Source: Comamonadaceae bacterium | GTDB lineage: Bacteria > Pseudomonadota > Gammaproteobacteria > Burkholderiales > Burkholderiaceae_C | Assembly: GCA_013297875.1 (NCBI GenBank) | Contig: JAAFIW010000015.1 | Span: 1-64,000 of the forward strand | Direction of reading: 5' to 3' | Length of the DNA stretch: 64,000 nt | Part shown: piece by piece, positions 36,586 through 47,458 of the stretch | Position numbering within the stretch: the stretch's first letter is position 1 | Layout of the letters: every line of letters starts with the position of its first letter | The notes under the pieces: generated by a model | Database searches by the model: none | Told to the model about the DNA's origin: nothing | Seen by the model: only the letters and a program-made list of their open reading frames with translations | Translations under genes and position numbers: made by a program

Positions 36586-38349
36586 ATGAACCCTGGAAAC
36601 AACGCCCTGAACATCACACGCCGCATATGCGTCGGGTTGGCGCTGCTGCTTGGCTCGCTGATCGGGTTTCAGGGGCGGGCAGCGGCCCTGCCGCTGAACC
36701 TGAATTCACAGACATCCGAAATGAGCCTGGGTGGCTTGGCCACGCAGTGGGTGGACGAGCAGGGAAATGCGCAGGTGCAAGACGTGGCGCGGCTGGATGG
36801 GCCGGCCAGTTGGGAGCCACTGAACGACCTGGCGGCATTTCGCGTTCGCGATGGGCAAGCTGTGTGGCTGCGCTTTGAGGTGCTGGCGGGGCGGGTGGAC
36901 AAGCCCTGGTTTCTGGAGTTGCCCTATGCGCCGGTTGACGAGATGACCCTGTACACGCCCACGGGCCAAGGCGTTTGGGCCGAGACCCGGGCCGGTGACC
37001 GGGTGGCCACGGAGCAGCGCGTCAACAACTTTCACCACCCCTTGTTGCCAGTGGTGGTGTCACCAGACGCAAACCGTGTGTTCTTTGTCCAGCTGAAAAG
37101 CCCGCACACCTTTGCTGCCACCTTGCGGCTGGTGCGGCAAGACGCATTGCTGGCGTCGTACACCGGCTCCATCTTGTTGCTGGGCGGTTACTTTGGCTTG
37201 TTGTTGCTCAGCATCATCGTGGCCGGCACGCTCGGTTGTGCGCGCCGTGATCGGCCCTTGCAGCTATTTGCGGTGTACCTGTTGCTGATGGGTTTGACGG
37301 GTGCGGCGCTGGATGGCGTGGCCCGCGTGTATTTGTGGCCCACCTGGCCATCGTGGAATGACTGTGCCCCCACTACATTGGCCTACGCCGTATTTGCTTG
37401 TCTGGGTGTGCTGGTGCACAGCGCGGTGGTGGGCATTCCTCAGATTGTGCGAGTGCGCCGCCTGCTGCTTGCGGGGTCGGCGCTGGGCAGCGCAATGGCG
37501 TTGGCCGCGGCCTGGGTGCCCGCACATTTGCGCATTGAACTGCTGGGTTGCTACATGTTGGTCCAGACAGCCTTGTGCCTGTGGGTGACCCTGCGCGCCC
37601 GTCAGCGCGGTGATGTGCATTCGGGCGGGCTGTTTCTGGCCTTGTTGCCGGTTTTGCTGGCGGTTTTGCTGCCCATGGCGCGTGCCATGGGGGTTCATTT
37701 GCCCGCCACGCTGGTGGACCATTCGGTGCTGCTCTTCACCATTTCGCAGGTGCCCGTGGTGCTGCTGGTGCTGATGCGACGCAGCCAGCAGCGGCTGAAC
37801 CAACAAGGCCGTTTGAGCGGGCTGGATCGGGTCGATGCTGCCACCGGTCTGGCGCTGGAGCCGGTGTTTTTGGAGCGCGGCGCACGCATGGTGGCGCGCT
37901 GCCAGCGCTTTGGCCACCAGGGCCTGGTGCTGCTGGTGGACATCGCCAACGCGGACCGCATCGAACGTGATTTCGAGCAGCACCGGCCCAACGAGCTGCC
38001 CGTGCGCGTGGCCGCGCGCCTGGCTGCGCTGGCCCGTGAGGTGGACGTGGTGGCACGCCTGTCGGGTCGGCGCTTTGGCCTGTTGGTTGAAGGCCCGATT
38101 TCTGAAACCGACGAGGCCACCATGGGCCCCCGCGTGGTGGCCAGCTGCCTGATGCCATTTGCCGACAAACCCGAGGGCTGGGTGGCCCGCGTGCACGTGG
38201 CCTATGCGCTGGTGCCTTTTGATGGCACCGACATGCAGGAGCTGGTGCAGCGGCTGTCTGAGGTGCTGCAAGGCGTGCCGGCAGACAGTGCCAAGGCGGT
38301 GTTCACATTAGGACCCAGCCGGGAAACAAGATTCCGCGCGGCAGCTTGA
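36586..38349 (+). CDS. 7TM-DISM receptor with degenerate GGDEF domain
   Basis: 587 aa: signal peptide, periplasmic 7TMR-DISM extracellular domain (AFRVRDGQAVWLRFEVLAGR), seven membrane segments from about residue 195, then a cytoplasmic GGDEF-like domain (GLDRVDAATGLALEPVFLER). The GGDEF signature is replaced by LSGRRFG, so diguanylate cyclase activity is unlikely; it may bind nucleotide or protein partners. The ATG at 36586 is used. Confidence 0.8.
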   Translation: MNPGNNALNITRRICVGLALLLGSLIGFQGRAAALPLNLNSQTSEMSLGGLATQWVDEQGNAQVQDVARLDGPASWEPLNDLAAFRVRDGQAVWLRFEVLAGRVDKPWFLELPYAPVDEMTLYTPTGQGVWAETRAGDRVATEQRVNNFHHPLLPVVVSPDANRVFFVQLKSPHTFAATLRLVRQDALLASYTGSILLLGGYFGLLLLSIIVAGTLGCARRDRPLQLFAVYLLLMGLTGAALDGVARVYLWPTWPSWNDCAPTTLAYAVFACLGVLVHSAVVGIPQIVRVRRLLLAGSALGSAMALAAAWVPAHLRIELLGCYMLVQTALCLWVTLRARQRGDVHSGGLFLALLPVLLAVLLPMARAMGVHLPATLVDHSVLLFTISQVPVVLLVLMRRSQQRLNQQGRLSGLDRVDAATGLALEPVFLERGARMVARCQRFGHQGLVLLVDIANADRIERDFEQHRPNELPVRVAARLAALAREVDVVARLSGRRFGLLVEGPISETDEATMGPRVVASCLMPFADKPEGWVARVHVAYALVPFDGTDMQELVQRLSEVLQGVPADSAKAVFTLGPSRETRFRAAA

Positions 38350-38372
38350 GTCCCCATGCCTTGCGTATGCCC

Positions 38373-38882
38373 TCAGGTGCCCAAATAGTCCTTTTTGCCC
38401 ACTTCCACGCCGTTGTGCCGCAACAGCGCGTAGGCGGTGGTGACGTGAAAGAAAAAGTGCGGCAGGCCGTAGGTCAACAGATAGTCCTGGCCGGTGAAGC
38501 GCTTTTCTTTGGGCGTGCCCGCCTGGGTGACGATTTCGCGCGTGGCCGCTTGCTCAAAGGCCGCAGCGTCCAGCCCGCCCACAAAGGCCAGCACCGCCGC
38601 AACGCGGGCCTGCAATTGCTCAAAACTCTGCTCGTCATCAGCCATCGCAGGCACCTCCACGCCCGCCAACCGGGCCGACACGCCCTTGGCAAAGTCGCAG
38701 GCAATCTGCACCTGGCGCAGCAAAGGCAGCATGTCGGGGTACAGACGGGCTTGCAGCAGCGCTGCAGGGTCAATGTTTTTGGCGCTGGCGTGGGCCTGGG
38801 CTTTGCCCAGCACACGGCTCAAAGCGCCCAGCATCTGCTGAAAAACCGGCACGCTCGTGGCGTGCATATAGGGTGTGGTCAT
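38373..38882 (-). CDS. DUF1993 family protein
   Basis: 169-aa cytoplasmic protein of the DUF1993 (DinB-like four-helix) family: ARLYPDMLPLLRQVQIACDF, and the C-terminal GLPHFFFHVTTAYALLRHNG. Function unknown; found widely in proteobacteria. Confidence 0.83.
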   Translation of the reverse strand: MTTPYMHATSVPVFQQMLGALSRVLGKAQAHASAKNIDPAALLQARLYPDMLPLLRQVQIACDFAKGVSARLAGVEVPAMADDEQSFEQLQARVAAVLAFVGGLDAAAFEQAATREIVTQAGTPKEKRFTGQDYLLTYGLPHFFFHVTTAYALLRHNGVEVGKKDYLGT

Positions 38883-38945
38883 AAAAGGCTTTCAAAAGTG
38901 AGGTCGTCAAAGTGACGGGTGGATTGTGCGTATCTTGTGTGGCGG

Positions 38946-39080
38946 ATGCAGCAGCCCTGCACCGGCATCGAAGATTTCAGGGGCAACAAGGCTGATTTGG
39001 GCATCGACATGAGCAAAATCGATCTGCGCGAGCCCGTCGATTCGAGCCTGGGCGTGGCCAACAAAACGCTGCTGTCATAA
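38946..39080 (+). CDS. Short reading frame, possible gene fragment (44 aa)
   Basis: ATG to TAA frame coding MQQPCTGIEDFRGNKADLGI and ending VANKTLLS. No recognisable family and no strong ribosome site. It may be the tail of a lost gene. It is listed because it fills most of the gap before the UPF0114 gene. Confidence 0.2.
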   Translation: MQQPCTGIEDFRGNKADLGIDMSKIDLREPVDSSLGVANKTLLS

Positions 39081-39095
39081 GACAATGCCATATTA

Positions 39096-39139
39096 ATGCG
39101 CATCACAGAACAGATTGATGCGCATCACAGAACAGATTT
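39096..39139 (+). repeat. 22-bp tandem duplication before the UPF0114 gene
   Basis: ATGCGCATCACAGAACAGAT plus TG/TT occurs twice in a row, identical except for the last base. It lies 17 nt before the start codon. Confidence 0.9.
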
Positions 39140-39155
39140 GTACAAAGGATTGAAG

Positions 39156-39674
39156 ATGGAAAAGTTACTCTCGGGGGTTGGGTCGTTGCTTTACGGCATG
39201 CGATTTACCATGCTGTTCTTTTATGTGGGTTTGGTGGCGATTATTTTTGGAATTCTCGGCAAATTCCTGCTCGAAACCTACAAGCTGATGACCACCTTGA
39301 TGTTTGGCGATCTGGAAAAGATTGGCCTGATCATCAAAGTGCTTGAATTGGTCGACATGACCATGGTGGCCCAGCTGGTATGGGTGGTGGCCCTGGCAGG
39401 CGTATCACTCTTCGTCACCACCGGCCACTTTGACAAAGAAGACATGAAAAAACCCGACTGGCTGGACCACGTCAATACCTACAACCTCAAATTAAAGCTG
39501 GCATTCGCGATTGTGTCGATATCTGGCGTTCACGCACTTAAAACCTATTTAAGCGGCGAACTGAGTCTGGAAAATATTCAAATCGTGACCATGGTGGCGG
39601 TTATTCACTTCACGTTTGTGTTGTCGGCGATTGGAATATCGTTTGCGGAACGGTTGACGCGGGGTCGGGTGTAG
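39156..39674 (+). CDS. UPF0114 (YqhA) family membrane protein
   Basis: 172 aa with three or four membrane segments: RFTMLFFYVGLVAIIFGILG, VAQLVWVVALAGVSLFV, IQIVTMVAVIHFTFVLSAIG. The family motif KPDWLDHVNTYNLKLKLA is present. Function unknown. AAAGGA lies 8 nt before the ATG at 39156. Confidence 0.87.
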   Translation: MEKLLSGVGSLLYGMRFTMLFFYVGLVAIIFGILGKFLLETYKLMTTLMFGDLEKIGLIIKVLELVDMTMVAQLVWVVALAGVSLFVTTGHFDKEDMKKPDWLDHVNTYNLKLKLAFAIVSISGVHALKTYLSGELSLENIQIVTMVAVIHFTFVLSAIGISFAERLTRGRV

Positions 39675-39694
39675 GGCGGCGGGTTTTACCTGCC

Positions 39695-39809
39695 ATCAAA
39701 CTGCAGCTGACGGTGCGGGTAGATGCCGTCGGTACGCAATTTCACGAAGCCCGGATTGCTGCGATGTGCCTGGAAAATGGCATCACCACGCTGTGGACGG
39801 CTGAGAGAG
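39695..39809 (+). pseudogene. vapC-like PIN-domain relic cut by the IS5 element
   Basis: Codes VGTQFHEARIAAMCLENGIT and then TLWTAE, the C-terminal part of a VapC toxin (normally followed by a DFxxF motif). There is no N-terminal half or antitoxin, and the frame stops at the IS border; the right flank does not restore a good continuation. Confidence 0.6.
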
Positions 39810-40998
39810 GGATCCTCTGCATAAGTCCACCCAATCCGCATTGAGCCGTTAGAAACAGCATGACCCAACTGAGCCTAGCCCAAAGCGGATTCGAACTGTC
39901 GCCCAAGACCACGCGCAAGCGCCAGTTTCTGGATGAAATGAACCAGGCCGTGCCCTGGGACGACCTTGTTGCGCTGATCCAGCCACATGCCCCCGCCGGC
40001 AAGACAGGTCGCCCACCCTTTGGCGTAGCCACCTTGCTGCGCATCCACTTCATGCAGCAATGGTTTGGTCTGTCAGATCCTGCGATGGAAGAGGCGCTTC
40101 ATGACGTGCCGCTGTACTGCCAGTTTGCCCAGCTAGACCCCGGTGCCAGCCGCCTGCCCGACGAGAGCACCATCCTGCGCTTTCGCCACCTGCTGGAGAG
40201 CCACAACCTGGCCACCGCCGTGCTGGCCACCATCAACCAGCGCCTGGCCGACAGGGGTCTGATCCTGAAGACCGGTAGTGTCATTGACGCCACCTTGATC
40301 GCAGCACCCACTTCCACCAAGAACAAAGACGGCCAGCGTGATCCCGAGATGCACCAGACCAAAAAGGGCAACCAGTACTACTTCGGGATGAAGGCCCACA
40401 TTGGTGTAGATATGGACTCTGGCTTGGTGCACACCGTGCAAGGCACAGCGGCCAACGCTCACGACATCACCCAGGCGCATGCGCTGCTGCACGGCGATGA
40501 GCAAGTGGTGTTTGCCGATGCGGGCTACCGCGGTGTGGACAAGCGGGAAGAGGTCATCGAGCAACACCCCACGGTGCAGTGGGAAGTGGCCATGATGCCC
40601 AGCCAGCGCAGGGCGCTGGCCAAGACCACGCCGATAGGCAAATTGAAGCGACGCATCGAAAAGACAAAAGCCCAGATCAGGGCCAAAGTGGAGCATCCGT
40701 TTCGGGTGATCAAGCGCCAGTTTGGTTATGTAAAGGTGCGCTATCGGGGGCTGGTCAAGAACACGGCCCAGTTGGTCACGCTGTTTGCGCTGAGCAATCT
40801 ATGGATGGTGCGCCGCTGGCTGATTGACCCGGCCAAGGAAGAGGCGCGTCTGAAATCAGCTTAAGGGGCAGAAAGCAGTTGAAAACGGCCCAAAACCCAG
40901 TGCAAAAGCAGCAAAACTGACAGCATTTCAATCAAACGGGCCGCATTGCGAAATGATCGAGAAAACTCACGCATCAACGGGGGTTGTGCAGAGGATCC
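39810..40998 (+). mobile_element. Complete IS5-family insertion sequence
   Basis: 1189 bp. Ends GGATCCTCTGCATAA on the left and the inverse of GGATCCTCTGCACAA on the right. A 4-bp target duplication AGAG flanks it (39806-39809 and 40999-41002). It carries one intact transposase. Confidence 0.88.
39860..40864 (+). CDS. IS5-family DDE transposase
   Basis: 334 aa with DDE residues in GSVIDATLIAAP, VFADAGYRGVDKR and KVEHPFRVIKRQFGYVKVRY. The N-terminal DDE-associated domain LLRIHFMQQWFGLSDPAMEE is typical of the IS5 group. Uninterrupted frame, so potentially active. Confidence 0.95.
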   Translation: MTQLSLAQSGFELSPKTTRKRQFLDEMNQAVPWDDLVALIQPHAPAGKTGRPPFGVATLLRIHFMQQWFGLSDPAMEEALHDVPLYCQFAQLDPGASRLPDESTILRFRHLLESHNLATAVLATINQRLADRGLILKTGSVIDATLIAAPTSTKNKDGQRDPEMHQTKKGNQYYFGMKAHIGVDMDSGLVHTVQGTAANAHDITQAHALLHGDEQVVFADAGYRGVDKREEVIEQHPTVQWEVAMMPSQRRALAKTTPIGKLKRRIEKTKAQIRAKVEHPFRVIKRQFGYVKVRYRGLVKNTAQLVTLFALSNLWMVRRWLIDPAKEEARLKSA

Positions 40999-41174
40999 AG
41001 AGCTTTCTCCGCTTATCCACAGCTGCTGTGTCAGTGGCCGAAAGACCTTGTTGTTGCACGCTGAAACTATTGATCCGGCACGGTTTATTCCAGACCGTTC
41101 GCCCTGATGTATCTGTTCCGACTGTCCTCAGGCTCATGTTGTTAGCTGCCGGTGTGTACGTTTGCCAAGCATAT

Positions 41175-43079
41175 CTACATGAAGTGTTTCAAGTAGGTTG
41201 ATTCCGCGCCTTTCTTGTAACTGACCATGAGATTCTCCCGCGCTCGAGAGGCGGCGACGTAGAACAGGTTGCGTTCATCCTGGTTTGGGCCGTCGAATGT
41301 CATTGCGTTGCATTCGGGGATAAAAACGCACCTGAACTCCAGCCCTTTCGCTTCCTCGATGGTCGACAACCTGAGCTGGTGACGGGTAGTTGAGGATTTT
41401 CTCTGCTGGAAGTCCATGCTGTTCATAGCGCTTAGCATCCCGTCAATCGTCTCGTAGTGCTTTGCAACCTCACCGAAACTCTCGATTGAAAAAGTTGCCT
41501 CCTCGATATCGCGCTTGGAAACCAATACCTTTTGCGCCATGGCAGAGAAATTCAGCGCCTTAACGAATTGGGTGACCTTTTGTGGGTCGTTTGACTCGGC
41601 GATATCAAGTGCTGCATGTACCGATGTAATGACCTGTTTATCGGCCTCACTCAGCAAGGCTGTGAATACGAAACTCTTGAAGTTCGACTCAGATGCAGAC
41701 CCCATAACACGCTCTGTTTCTTCTGCGGTATTGGGTGCAGGAAGGTTTGCTCCGAAAAATTCCCACACGGCGCGTTTGGCTTCAAGCAACGATTCTGATG
41801 TGAAATGGGTTTGGTGATCTATTGCAATAGACAACAGCATCCGAGCAAATGCTATCTCCGGGCGTTGCAAGAATGTCTTGAACCCTACAGTTTTATAGTT
41901 CATACCCCTCAAAGTCAGGCTGTGTTCGAGTTCTACCGATGAACCAGGATGACGCAATAACACGGCGAAATCTTCTTCGGTCGAGCCGACGTTGTTGTAC
42001 CTATCAACTAGCTCAAAAATAAGATTTACGTTGTCTTTCGCTTCAGCGGCTATGTGCAAGCTCACCTGGGTTTCAGCCGAAGTTGATGATTGGTATTCCT
42101 TTCGACAGAACAAAGCCAACGGACGCGAGACGTCCTTTCCGAATCTGTGAGTTAGGGTAAGCGGGAAACGTGAAATCTCGCCAAGCTCCCTATCAAGGTC
42201 TGGCCCCATGAAATAGGAATCCGCTCCATATTTGCCATGAATGACCTGGTCTCTGTCTCCGATACCCATGAAAGATGCCTGAGGATTGAGATTCATCAAA
42301 TGGCGAATGACTGTAAATATAGACCAGCCACAATCGTGCATTTCATCGAGAACTATTCCTTCAAGACCCAAGTGGAAGGGGTGTTCCTCCCAGCCCCAGG
42401 GCTGGTCATCCGATTCGAGATGCCGGGCCATGTCGTACGTGGCATCTCCGACATATCTGAATTTAGTTCCCCATCCCTCCTTAAGCATGAAGCCACTTCT
42501 AGCGCTTTCGTACTGACGGAATACAACAAGCGATGTGTAGTCACAGCCAAGATCATCTGCCGTAATCGGGTCATATCGAAAGTAGTCACCATAGCGCTGG
42601 ATTCGTAAGGTTCCTTTAAGGTAGGAAAACTCCTCAAGCAAGAACTCTACGGACATTACGCCAGTCCCCTGGATGGAAAATTCACCCGGAAACCTCTCAT
42701 TAGAAATATCGCGTGCGGTTCGGATCGCTTCCAAAACAAAAGGTTTGACCTCCCGTGCATAGCGATAACTTACCGTGCCGGTACTATCGAATTTCTTCAG
42801 GTGCTCAGCACAGAATTCATCGACAGTACTGACGCGAACCTTGGAAGTTATGAATCCGGGCATTCCAATGCGCTGAAATGCTTGTTTGTAGGCCTTGACA
42901 CCAGGCGCGCTGAAAGCAAGTGCGCAAATCCGGGAAGGGTCCACACCACGATTGGCCAGCTTCCAAATCTTCATGGCAGCAGTCGTTGTTTTCGCTGCAC
43001 CAGCGTTTGCCTCCACAAGGATGCGCTGAGAATCAGATTCGACAATCCACTTTTGCTCTTCGGTTGGCTTTATTGGCAT
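41175..43079 (-). CDS. UvrD/PcrA-like superfamily 1 helicase
   Basis: 634 aa. Q-motif-like PTEEQKWIV, variant Walker A (VEANAGAAKTTTA, with Ala for the usual Gly before Lys), Walker B IVLDEMHD, motif III GIGDRDQVIHG, motif IV THRFG, and motif VI FYVAASRARENL with VVFIPE-like QLRLSTIEEAKGLEFRCVFI before it. It is shorter than UvrD and has no nuclease or C-terminal domain that I can see. Less GC-rich than the core genome, adjacent to an IS5 element and a vapC relic; a solitary defence or mobile-element gene is possible. ATG at 43079; a GTG lies six codons earlier. Confidence 0.8.
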   Translation of the reverse strand: MPIKPTEEQKWIVESDSQRILVEANAGAAKTTTAAMKIWKLANRGVDPSRICALAFSAPGVKAYKQAFQRIGMPGFITSKVRVSTVDEFCAEHLKKFDSTGTVSYRYAREVKPFVLEAIRTARDISNERFPGEFSIQGTGVMSVEFLLEEFSYLKGTLRIQRYGDYFRYDPITADDLGCDYTSLVVFRQYESARSGFMLKEGWGTKFRYVGDATYDMARHLESDDQPWGWEEHPFHLGLEGIVLDEMHDCGWSIFTVIRHLMNLNPQASFMGIGDRDQVIHGKYGADSYFMGPDLDRELGEISRFPLTLTHRFGKDVSRPLALFCRKEYQSSTSAETQVSLHIAAEAKDNVNLIFELVDRYNNVGSTEEDFAVLLRHPGSSVELEHSLTLRGMNYKTVGFKTFLQRPEIAFARMLLSIAIDHQTHFTSESLLEAKRAVWEFFGANLPAPNTAEETERVMGSASESNFKSFVFTALLSEADKQVITSVHAALDIAESNDPQKVTQFVKALNFSAMAQKVLVSKRDIEEATFSIESFGEVAKHYETIDGMLSAMNSMDFQQRKSSTTRHQLRLSTIEEAKGLEFRCVFIPECNAMTFDGPNQDERNLFYVAASRARENLMVSYKKGAESTYLKHFM

Positions 43080-43142
43080 AAGCGATAATTCCCGCACTGG
43101 TTATTTACAGTGTTTCAGTGTAGCTTTGCAAACGACCCCGAA

Positions 43143-43500
43143 TTACTCCGCCGCCTCCAACCCATTCGCAAAATACTCCCGCATGCACTGAGTGCGCTGA
43201 GCATCCCGCGCCAGCAGCGCGGCCATGATGGCCTGGTGCTCGCCGGGTGACTCTTCGATGCGGCCGGTCTTAAGCAGGGAGTTGTGGCGGTTGAGTTTCA
43301 TGACTTTGCGCAGGTCGGCCACCATCTGGTCGCGTCAGCGGTTGTTGGCAATGGCCAGCAGGCGCATGTGGAATTGCTCGTTGATGGCGAAGAACTGGGT
43401 GGTGTTGGCCTTTCCCGCTTTGCCAGGCTTGGCCGCTTTTTCCAGCTCTTTGTGCAGCGCCTGCAGTTCGGCCAGTTCGGCGTCGGTGGGCTGGCTCGAT
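43143..43500 (-). pseudogene. GntR/FadR-family regulator remnant (C-terminal FCD domain)
   Basis: Codes a region parallel to the intact regulator at 44194-44850: QPTDAELAELQALHKELEKA then FFAINEQFHMRLLAIANNR, a TGA, then RDQMVADLRKVMKLNRHNSL. In the paralogue the position of the TGA is Trp (NKWRDQM), so this is a TGG-to-TGA nonsense change. The DNA-binding N-terminal half is missing and the MNT gene begins there. Confidence 0.82.
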
Positions 43501-43526
43501 AAAATGAAAATATACAAGTAAGCATC

Positions 43527-43817
43527 ATGAAACCATCCGTTGCCTTGCACATCCATCGCGCTGCCATTCGCGACATCGTGGCAAGCCATCGCGCGAGCAA
43601 TGCGCGGGTGTTTGGCTCGGTTGTTCGTGGCGAAGACACGGAGCAAAGTGACCTTGATATTTTGATTGACCCAGGCACCGACACCAGCTTGATGGATGTG
43701 GCTGGCATTCAGGTCGCGTTGGAGCGGCTTTTGGGCGTTACGGTTGATGTGTTGACACCCAGGGCGCTGCCAGAGAAGTTTCGAGGAGTTGTGCTGGCAG
43801 AGGCTGTGCCGGTATGA
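43527..43817 (+). CDS. MNT-type nucleotidyltransferase (MntA-like antitoxin)
   Basis: 96 aa with the minimal nucleotidyltransferase motif VFGSVVRGEDTEQSDLDILI. In MNT/HEPN modules this protein adenylylates the HEPN RNase and blocks it. The stop overlaps the next start by 4 nt (ATGA), a typical coupled pair. Confidence 0.88.
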   Translation: MKPSVALHIHRAAIRDIVASHRASNARVFGSVVRGEDTEQSDLDILIDPGTDTSLMDVAGIQVALERLLGVTVDVLTPRALPEKFRGVVLAEAVPV

Positions 43818-44176
43818 GTGACAAAGGTTTGAGGGTCAACGACTACCTTCAACACATGCTTCAAGCGGTGGCTCGCATCGAGCGCTACACGCAAGGCATG
43901 GATCAAGCCGCGTTTTTGCAAGACGAGCAATTGCAAGATGCCGTGATTCGGAATATTGAAGTATTGGGTGAAGCCGCCAACAACATCAAAAGAGCCGACC
44001 CTCAGCTGGTCGATCAACACCCTGAAGTTCCATGGTTGGTGATGGTGGCGATGCGCAATCGTGTTTCGCATGCGTATTTTTCGGTAGACCTGGAAATTGT
44101 GTGGACAACCATTTGCAATGACTTGCCCGGCGTGAAATTGCAGATCCAGGCTTTGGTGGACGGTTTGCAGGCTTGA
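43814..44176 (+). CDS. HEPN-domain RNase toxin (HepT-like, DUF86)
   Basis: 120 aa with the HEPN catalytic motif RNRVSHAYF (R-x4-H) and the family block DAVIRNIEVLGEAANNI. HepT proteins cleave RNA; the upstream MNT partner inactivates them. The module replaced the 5' half of the gntR pseudogene. Confidence 0.88.
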   Translation: MSDKGLRVNDYLQHMLQAVARIERYTQGMDQAAFLQDEQLQDAVIRNIEVLGEAANNIKRADPQLVDQHPEVPWLVMVAMRNRVSHAYFSVDLEIVWTTICNDLPGVKLQIQALVDGLQA

Positions 44177-44193
44177 TGGCCTGAACCGTAGAG

Positions 44194-44850
44194 CTAACCA
44201 GCCGCCTCCTGCCCACTCTCAATATGCGCCCGCATCGCCGCCTGCGCAGCCCCAGCATCCCGCTTTTTCAACGCCGCCATGATGGCCGCATGCTCGGCCA
44301 GTGACTCTTCAATCCGACCGGCTTTTAGCAGCGACTGCGCGCGGTTGAGCTTCATCACCTTGCGCAGGTCGGCCACCATTTGATCTCGCCATTTGTTATC
44401 GGCGATTTGAAGCAGCTTGACGTGGAAGGCTTCGTTCACCGTGAAGAATTTGACGCGGTCTTTGGTGGACTTTTCTAGCTGCTGGTGCAGGGCTTCCAGC
44501 TCGTGCAATTGTTTGTCTGTGGCGGTGCTGGCCACCGTGGCGGCGGCGTCGGCTTCGAGCACGGCCATCAGGTGGAACACGTCGCGCAGGTCTTTGGCGT
44601 TGACTTCGGTCACGTAGGCACCGCGCCGCATTTTCATCGTCACCAGGCCCTCGGCGGCCAGCACTTTGATGGCCTCGCGCAGGGGGGTGCGGCTGATGCC
44701 GTATTCCTGGGCCAGTTTCAGCTCGTCGATCCACGCGCCGGGTTCCATGTCGCCGGGCTTGCCTGCAAAGATGCGCTGGCGTAGTAGCTCGGCGACTTCT
44801 TCGTACAGCGGGCGCGGTTTCAGGCGGGCGTGGTGTTCGGGGGCGTTCAT
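44194..44850 (-). CDS. GntR-family (FadR/FCD) regulator of the propionate operon
   Basis: 218 aa: winged helix at the N-terminus (YEEVAELLRQRIFAGKPGD, KLAQEYGISRTPLREAIKVL), then an FCD ligand domain (FTVNEAFHVKLLQIADNKWR). It diverges from mcm with 74 nt between starts, where a TGAATT-TTG-AATTCA palindrome lies. A role as local regulator of methylmalonyl-CoA metabolism is inferred from position. Confidence 0.88.
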   Translation of the reverse strand: MNAPEHHARLKPRPLYEEVAELLRQRIFAGKPGDMEPGAWIDELKLAQEYGISRTPLREAIKVLAAEGLVTMKMRRGAYVTEVNAKDLRDVFHLMAVLEADAAATVASTATDKQLHELEALHQQLEKSTKDRVKFFTVNEAFHVKLLQIADNKWRDQMVADLRKVMKLNRAQSLLKAGRIEESLAEHAAIMAALKKRDAGAAQAAMRAHIESGQEAAG

Positions 44851-44873
44851 AGACCTGCGAGTTTATGCGAAAT

Positions 44874-44888
44874 TGAATTTTGAATTCA
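44874..44888. promoter_or_regulatory. Candidate GntR operator (palindrome)
   Basis: TGAATT, spacer TTG, AATTCA: a perfect 6+3+6 palindrome between gntR and mcm. It lies about 24 nt before the candidate mcm -10. Confidence 0.5.
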
Positions 44889-44911
44889 TAATTACGGACG
44901 AGAAATCTGGC

Positions 44912-44917
44912 TAAAAT
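44912..44917 (+). promoter_or_regulatory. Candidate mcm promoter -10 box
   Basis: TAAAAT, 7 nt before the mcm ATG at 44925. A transcript starting here would have almost no leader; the true start may lie elsewhere in the 74-nt gap. Confidence 0.35.
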
Positions 44918-44924
44918 CTGTGAC

Positions 44925-47123
<2,199 letters not shown>

Positions 47124-47147
47124 GCGTCATACATGTGTGACGGTATT

Positions 47148-47155
47148 ACAATTGT
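47148..47155. promoter_or_regulatory. Candidate operator of the RHH/PIN module
   Basis: ACAATTGT, a perfect 8-bp palindrome 30 nt before the RHH start codon; a further inverted pair CGTCA/TGACG lies just upstream (47125-47142). RHH antitoxins usually bind such sites to autorepress. Confidence 0.4.
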
Positions 47156-47185
47156 TTGTCTATTAACCCAGTAAGGAGCTGCGTC

Positions 47186-47458
47186 ATGACTTTGTCTGTC
47201 CGAGTGGACCGCGATCTGGAGGCTCATTTTGAGCTGGAAATCAAGCGGCTGAAAACCACGAAATCCGAGTTTGTCAACAAGCTTTTGCGCCAGGCATTGG
47301 CCCCTAAAGACCCCATGCAATTGCTGCTGGAAATCCGCAGTAAATACGGTATTGGTGAACCAAGCGAGAGCACGCCTCGCACAAGCAACTCCTCCAACAC
47401 CAAAGAACGCGCCATACAAACTGCCCGGGCCAAACATCTTGCAAACCGCGCTGGTTGA
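47186..47458 (+). CDS. Ribbon-helix-helix antitoxin
   Basis: 90 aa. The first 45 residues fit an RHH (MetJ/Arc) DNA-binding fold: TLSVRVDRDLEAHFELEIKR, LKTTKSEFVNKLLRQAL. The C-terminal tail is likely the toxin-binding part. AAGGAG lies 7 nt before the ATG at 47186. It overlaps the PIN gene. Confidence 0.75.
   Translation: MTLSVRVDRDLEAHFELEIKRLKTTKSEFVNKLLRQALAPKDPMQLLLEIRSKYGIGEPSESTPRTSNSSNTKERAIQTARAKHLANRAG

Noticed and set aside
40953-41201. 82-aa plus-strand frame after the IS5 element
   Set aside because: Starts inside the IS end, has no motif and overlaps the helicase 3' end.
41175-43079. Gabija system (GajB helicase)
   Set aside because: No OLD-type nuclease GajA is adjacent, and the helicase is longer than GajB; kept only as an SF1 helicase.
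43814-44176. Abi-type abortive infection label
   Set aside because: The DUF86/HEPN motif with an upstream MNT gene fits the HepT/MntA module better.
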